Shown: piece by piece, positions 46,006-64,000 of the stretch
Layout of the letters: every line of letters starts with the position of its first letter
How positions within the stretch are numbered: position 1 is the first letter of the stretch
From: Elysia chlorotica
Taxonomy: Eukaryota; Mollusca; Gastropoda; Plakobranchidae
Length of the DNA: 64,000 nt
Direction: 5' to 3'
NCBI GenBank assembly: GCA_003991915.1
Contig: RQTK01000050.1
Span: 582,274 to 646,273, forward strand
Position numbers and translations under genes: made by a program
Notes under the pieces: model-generated
The model's input: the letters and a program-made list of their open reading frames with translations, nothing else
The model's database searches: none
Told to the model about the DNA's origin: nothing

Positions 46006-46491
46006 CAACCATCCCGATTATATTCTACTGTGTATATATGCAAGTGTAAAAAGAATCAGTATGATTGTGATATTGAAAAGATGATGTTTTGCTTTTAGAG
46101 ATTGCACACATTTTGAAATCATTAATTCATTAACAATCTAGTGACTTTTCATCAAATTCTCATTATATTTGTATTTTGAGCCTTTTCAAAATCTAAAAAA
46201 AAATGCATTGTTCTAAAAACGAACATCTTTTGGATTCATTTGATATGTAGCTACATATTTAATGATTTATTAAGACTCGTGTGCATTTGTTATTTATTGT
46301 AAATTACTTATTAGTATTGAAAATATATTTCCCTTTACTTTCCAGTCTTATTATTTGTTCAGATACAATTATAGAGAATTGATTGTGCTTAAAAGTTTGA
46401 AGAGTGAAAAAAATATTCCAAGTCAAATCACTCCAGAAAATGGAGATTACAATGTATTGTCCTTACTTCACATAATTATGATTAGAATTAT

Positions 46492-46497
46492 AATAAA
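46492..46497 (+). terminator. RAD51: candidate distal RAD51 poly(A) signal AATAAA
   Basis: AATAAA about 1.44 kb after the stop. If it is used, the 3' UTR includes a sense-oriented SINE (45752-46005). Confidence 0.35.
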
Positions 46498-46696
46498 GTT
46501 TTCGTGTTGAAATCCAGGTCATGAAAAAAACTATTTGTTCATTTTCTCCATCTATATGAGAGCTTTTAGCACTTGATGTCCGTGGACAGCTATGGTCTTG
46601 CTATCTCATATCCGGCTTTGCATTTTATGTAGACCCCACAATTTTATTGGGGATTTTTTGTTTGTCTTTATCCCTGTCTGTCTATTTCCATCTCTC

Positions 46697-46700
46697 TCTT

Positions 46701-46754
<54 letters not shown>
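46697..46754. repeat. (CT)n microsatellite
   Basis: About 55 bases of CT. Confidence 0.95.
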
Positions 46755-46758
<4 letters not shown>

Positions 46759-48685
46759 CTTTATCTCACAGATTAAAAAAAAAAGCATTTACTACTGTTA
46801 AAAGTTGGCTTTTCTGTTAATTTTATGCCATGCAAATACTAATATCACTCATGTCATCGCATTAAACTTGTTTAACAAAAAGTTATTCTGAAGAAAATGA
46901 TAACAAGAGACTGTTTCTTTCTTGCTACTGAAGTCTGGACTATATATAGGTTGATACCTGAAAACACCTATTTATCCGAAAAGTGACTTTTTAATGTATG
47001 CCACTGTTACAGTAGGAAATTATGAAAGGAGGACCCAGAGGAAAAATATAAAAGATCTGGTTCAGTGATATTCAATCTATGAGGCATAAACATTTTTGTT
47101 ACTTTGAGAGTCAAAAGATATGTATTGCGTACTAGCCTACAAAGCTCTAAGGAGGCCAGTATTAAACAATCTAGTATCTTCTTCATGCAAATAACATATA
47201 CGTACATGTAAGATTGTGACGTTGATTCGATGAAATTGGTCCCTGTTGTAGGTCAATTGTTGAATAATTATAATTCACGTAGACTCGGACACACTATCTT
47301 ATCAACATTAACAAAATAAAGATTACTGGAAATACTTTGTAGAAACAGAACAATTGAACTTTATTTGATAAAAGCCATGTCTGAAGGCTAAAAATGCAAC
47401 TAAAGAACGTCTATATCTAAATCAGTACTTGAATGACAATTACCTAAAAGTATAATGGATCTCAACAACAGCAAAATAACAGAGCTCACTGTGGCAAGAT
47501 GGTACAACACGATCAGAAGTGTAAACACTCCTCTCTCTAAAAAAAAACAAACCATCAACAAATCGTCCCTCAACCTACCGCGCTCTGCTCTTATATACAT
47601 AAAGCACAGATCTAGAAATTTCGAGGCCTATTATTAATCAAGAAAACCCGAGGCAGGTCCGGAATGTAGCTTAGATAATTATTCATGAACACTGCTCGCC
47701 CTCTCTTCCTTGTGTGCGCACTATTTTACGGAATTCTCAAAAGTTTGAAAAGCTTTGATATTTAGTATTTTGAATCAGAAGGTGTATATATCAATACAAA
47801 AAGGTGCTAGCACAAGAGCTTACTGTATCAATCATCACAATATATGTGCAAGCTGATGGTAAAAGGCTGATCAAACTTTGAATAGTTTCTCCAAGTCTGT
47901 AACGTCCGATTCTGTGCACACGTTGTAACCTACTCGTAAGCTATGTCACACAAATTTTTCACTTCTTTAAACGTGGGAATACAGTGGTAACAAAATGTGA
48001 TTAAAACTAAACTAAGTGGGACACCAAACAAGCGTCTTTTCACTTTGTATTTCCTTTAAGAACTTCAGGAATATAACATTATTATATTATTCTTCACACC
48101 AGGTGGAATTTCTAAACCACAAACATTTTTTGAAAATTCAAACTCATACTTGGGTTGCGTTCTGTGATTCAATCACCAACATAACATTTTATCTCATGAT
48201 CACATCAGTAATTAAATCATGTGGAAAAAAATGCATTACAATCAGTCACTGAATGTTGATGAAAAATCATTAAATACATTACTGGCAGACAGAATGAGAG
48301 TATGAAGTTGATGATTGGTACATTAATGTTCATGATTGTAGTTGCCTAACACAAAATCTTATTGTAGTTTTGTTTTAATTTTCTGTGTGGAAAATTTGTC
48401 TTTGAGCATAATACATGTAAAAGAAACTGAAAATGCATAGATCTGTTTTAAGTTTGTTTAAAATATTCGGCAGATGTAAATTGACTCAACCCAGGGAATG
48501 TAGTGTTTAGAGTCAGATGCCATGTGGCTATTTACAAGAAATAACGATTGCCCGTTTAGGTAAACTCGGATAAATTATCACTTAATCAAGCAAAAAATAA
48601 ATAAAAATCAATATTAATCTTCCGCCTGCACCAAGAAAATGATATCGACACACTCTCCATTTTCTGTTTGATGACAAAACTTGAC

Positions 48686-48687
<2 letters not shown>

Positions 48688-48721
<34 letters not shown>
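48688..48721. repeat. (CA)n microsatellite
   Basis: About 34 bases of CA. Confidence 0.95.
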
Positions 48722-48722
<1 letters not shown>

Positions 48723-48768
48723 TGCAATAATAAGGATTTTTTTCATGTAGTTCATAACTAAGTTGTCA

Positions 48769-48774
48769 TTTATT
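48769..48774 (-). terminator. candidate poly(A) signal of LRRC74-type gene
   Basis: AATAAA on the minus strand about 230 bases after the stop codon. It is a position-based candidate, not proven. Confidence 0.4.
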
Positions 48775-49001
48775 CAAATAAGATATATATTACTCGTATT
48801 TTAATCATTTTTTAGTTCAATTACTTGTATAATATACAGTACATGACGACATTGTCGCGCATAAAGTTAGATTCATTTGAACATTCATGCGGTTTTCATA
48901 TAATCACAAACACCATGTTGCATGTTCTAAACTATTGAGGACTACGACAAAGCAACATAGCTTCAACTTTTTAAAACTAGCAGATGTATTATGGTACTAC
49001 G

Positions 49002-63784
<14,783 letters not shown>

Positions 63785-63972
63785 CTGAGAAAAAAAGAAG
63801 TAAAGATTGCAAGTATCTGAAGTAAAATTAAATAAGGTTTGCGAGGAACATTGTTATGATAAACAGTTCCTTTTCTTAATCTTTTTCTGCAACACATGTA
63901 TGATTATCACCACCACGACCACCACGACTTCCACAAAATAACGACTATGATGATCACCACCACCGCCACCAC

Positions 63973-64000
63973 TTCTCCTCCTCCTCCTCCTCCTCCTCCT
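63973..64000. repeat. (CTC)n microsatellite at window end
   Basis: Trinucleotide repeat running off the window, preceded by CCACCA-rich sequence at 63908-63970. Confidence 0.9.

Larger units (their letters stand above)
45052..49001. other. convergent region between RAD51 and LRRC74-type gene
   Basis: Holds the RAD51 3' UTR, a SINE, (CT)n at about 46697-46754, (CA)n at about 48688-48721 and AT-rich DNA. No further gene was recognised. Confidence 0.7.

Noticed and set aside
63785-63897. Extension of the LRRC74-type N-terminus to a Met at 63897
   Set aside because: The extra residues form a hydrophobic run encoded by a pyrimidine-rich tract ending in CTCAG, typical of an intron end.

Overview
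The window is animal nuclear DNA. It is AT-rich and carries spliced genes with GT-AG introns, many long microsatellites, tRNA-derived SINEs, LINE remnants and two assembly gaps (N runs at 13708-14408 and 33879-34305). The repeat style and the divergence of the three genes suggest a lophotrochozoan, most likely a gastropod mollusc. That placement is an inference from general resemblance, not from a database match.

Three protein-coding genes can be supported. (1) Minus strand, 9044-17307: a complete SLC35B2/PAPST1-type Golgi transporter of the sulfate donor PAPS, five coding exons and 469 residues. (2) Plus strand, 38120-45051: a complete RAD51 recombinase, nine coding exons and 342 residues, with intact Walker A, Walker B and HhH elements. 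(3) Minus strand, 49002-63784, 5' end outside the window: an LRRC74-type gene with a Ser-rich acidic N-terminal exon, an array of ribonuclease-inhibitor-like leucine-rich repeats, an EF-hand-like module and a basic low-complexity tail. RAD51 and the LRRC74 gene converge tail to tail. SLC35B2 and RAD51 diverge across about 20 kb of gene-free, repeat-rich DNA. The three genes have unrelated jobs (sulfation, DNA repair, an uncharacterised LRR protein), so no shared pathway is implied.

The most unusual signal is in the LRRC74 gene. The exon that should join the LRR array to the EF-hand module lies at 53522-53639 in the opposite orientation (plus strand), with its own good splice sites and a reading phase that fits the downstream exon exactly. 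It sits between a (GATA)n tract and a (CTAT)n tract, which are inverted copies of each other. This is either a real inversion that breaks the gene or a local mis-orientation in the assembly. One further short LRR segment is not confidently located.

Layout: 1-9043, non-coding with an inverted element pair, (GA)n, (AGT)n, a SINE and a LINE remnant; 9044-17324, SLC35B2, whose first coding intron holds a gap and duplicated blocks; 17325-38094, intergenic with CT/GA microsatellites, a 210-230 bp tandem repeat, several SINEs, a MITE-like element, a LINE remnant, TCTAGATCT-rich patches and a duplication around the second gap; 38095-46.5 kb, RAD51; 49.0-63.8 kb, the LRRC74-type gene with a foldback element, GATA/CTAT tracts and two minisatellites in its introns. 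I found no operon-like, CRISPR-like or other novel multi-gene system.
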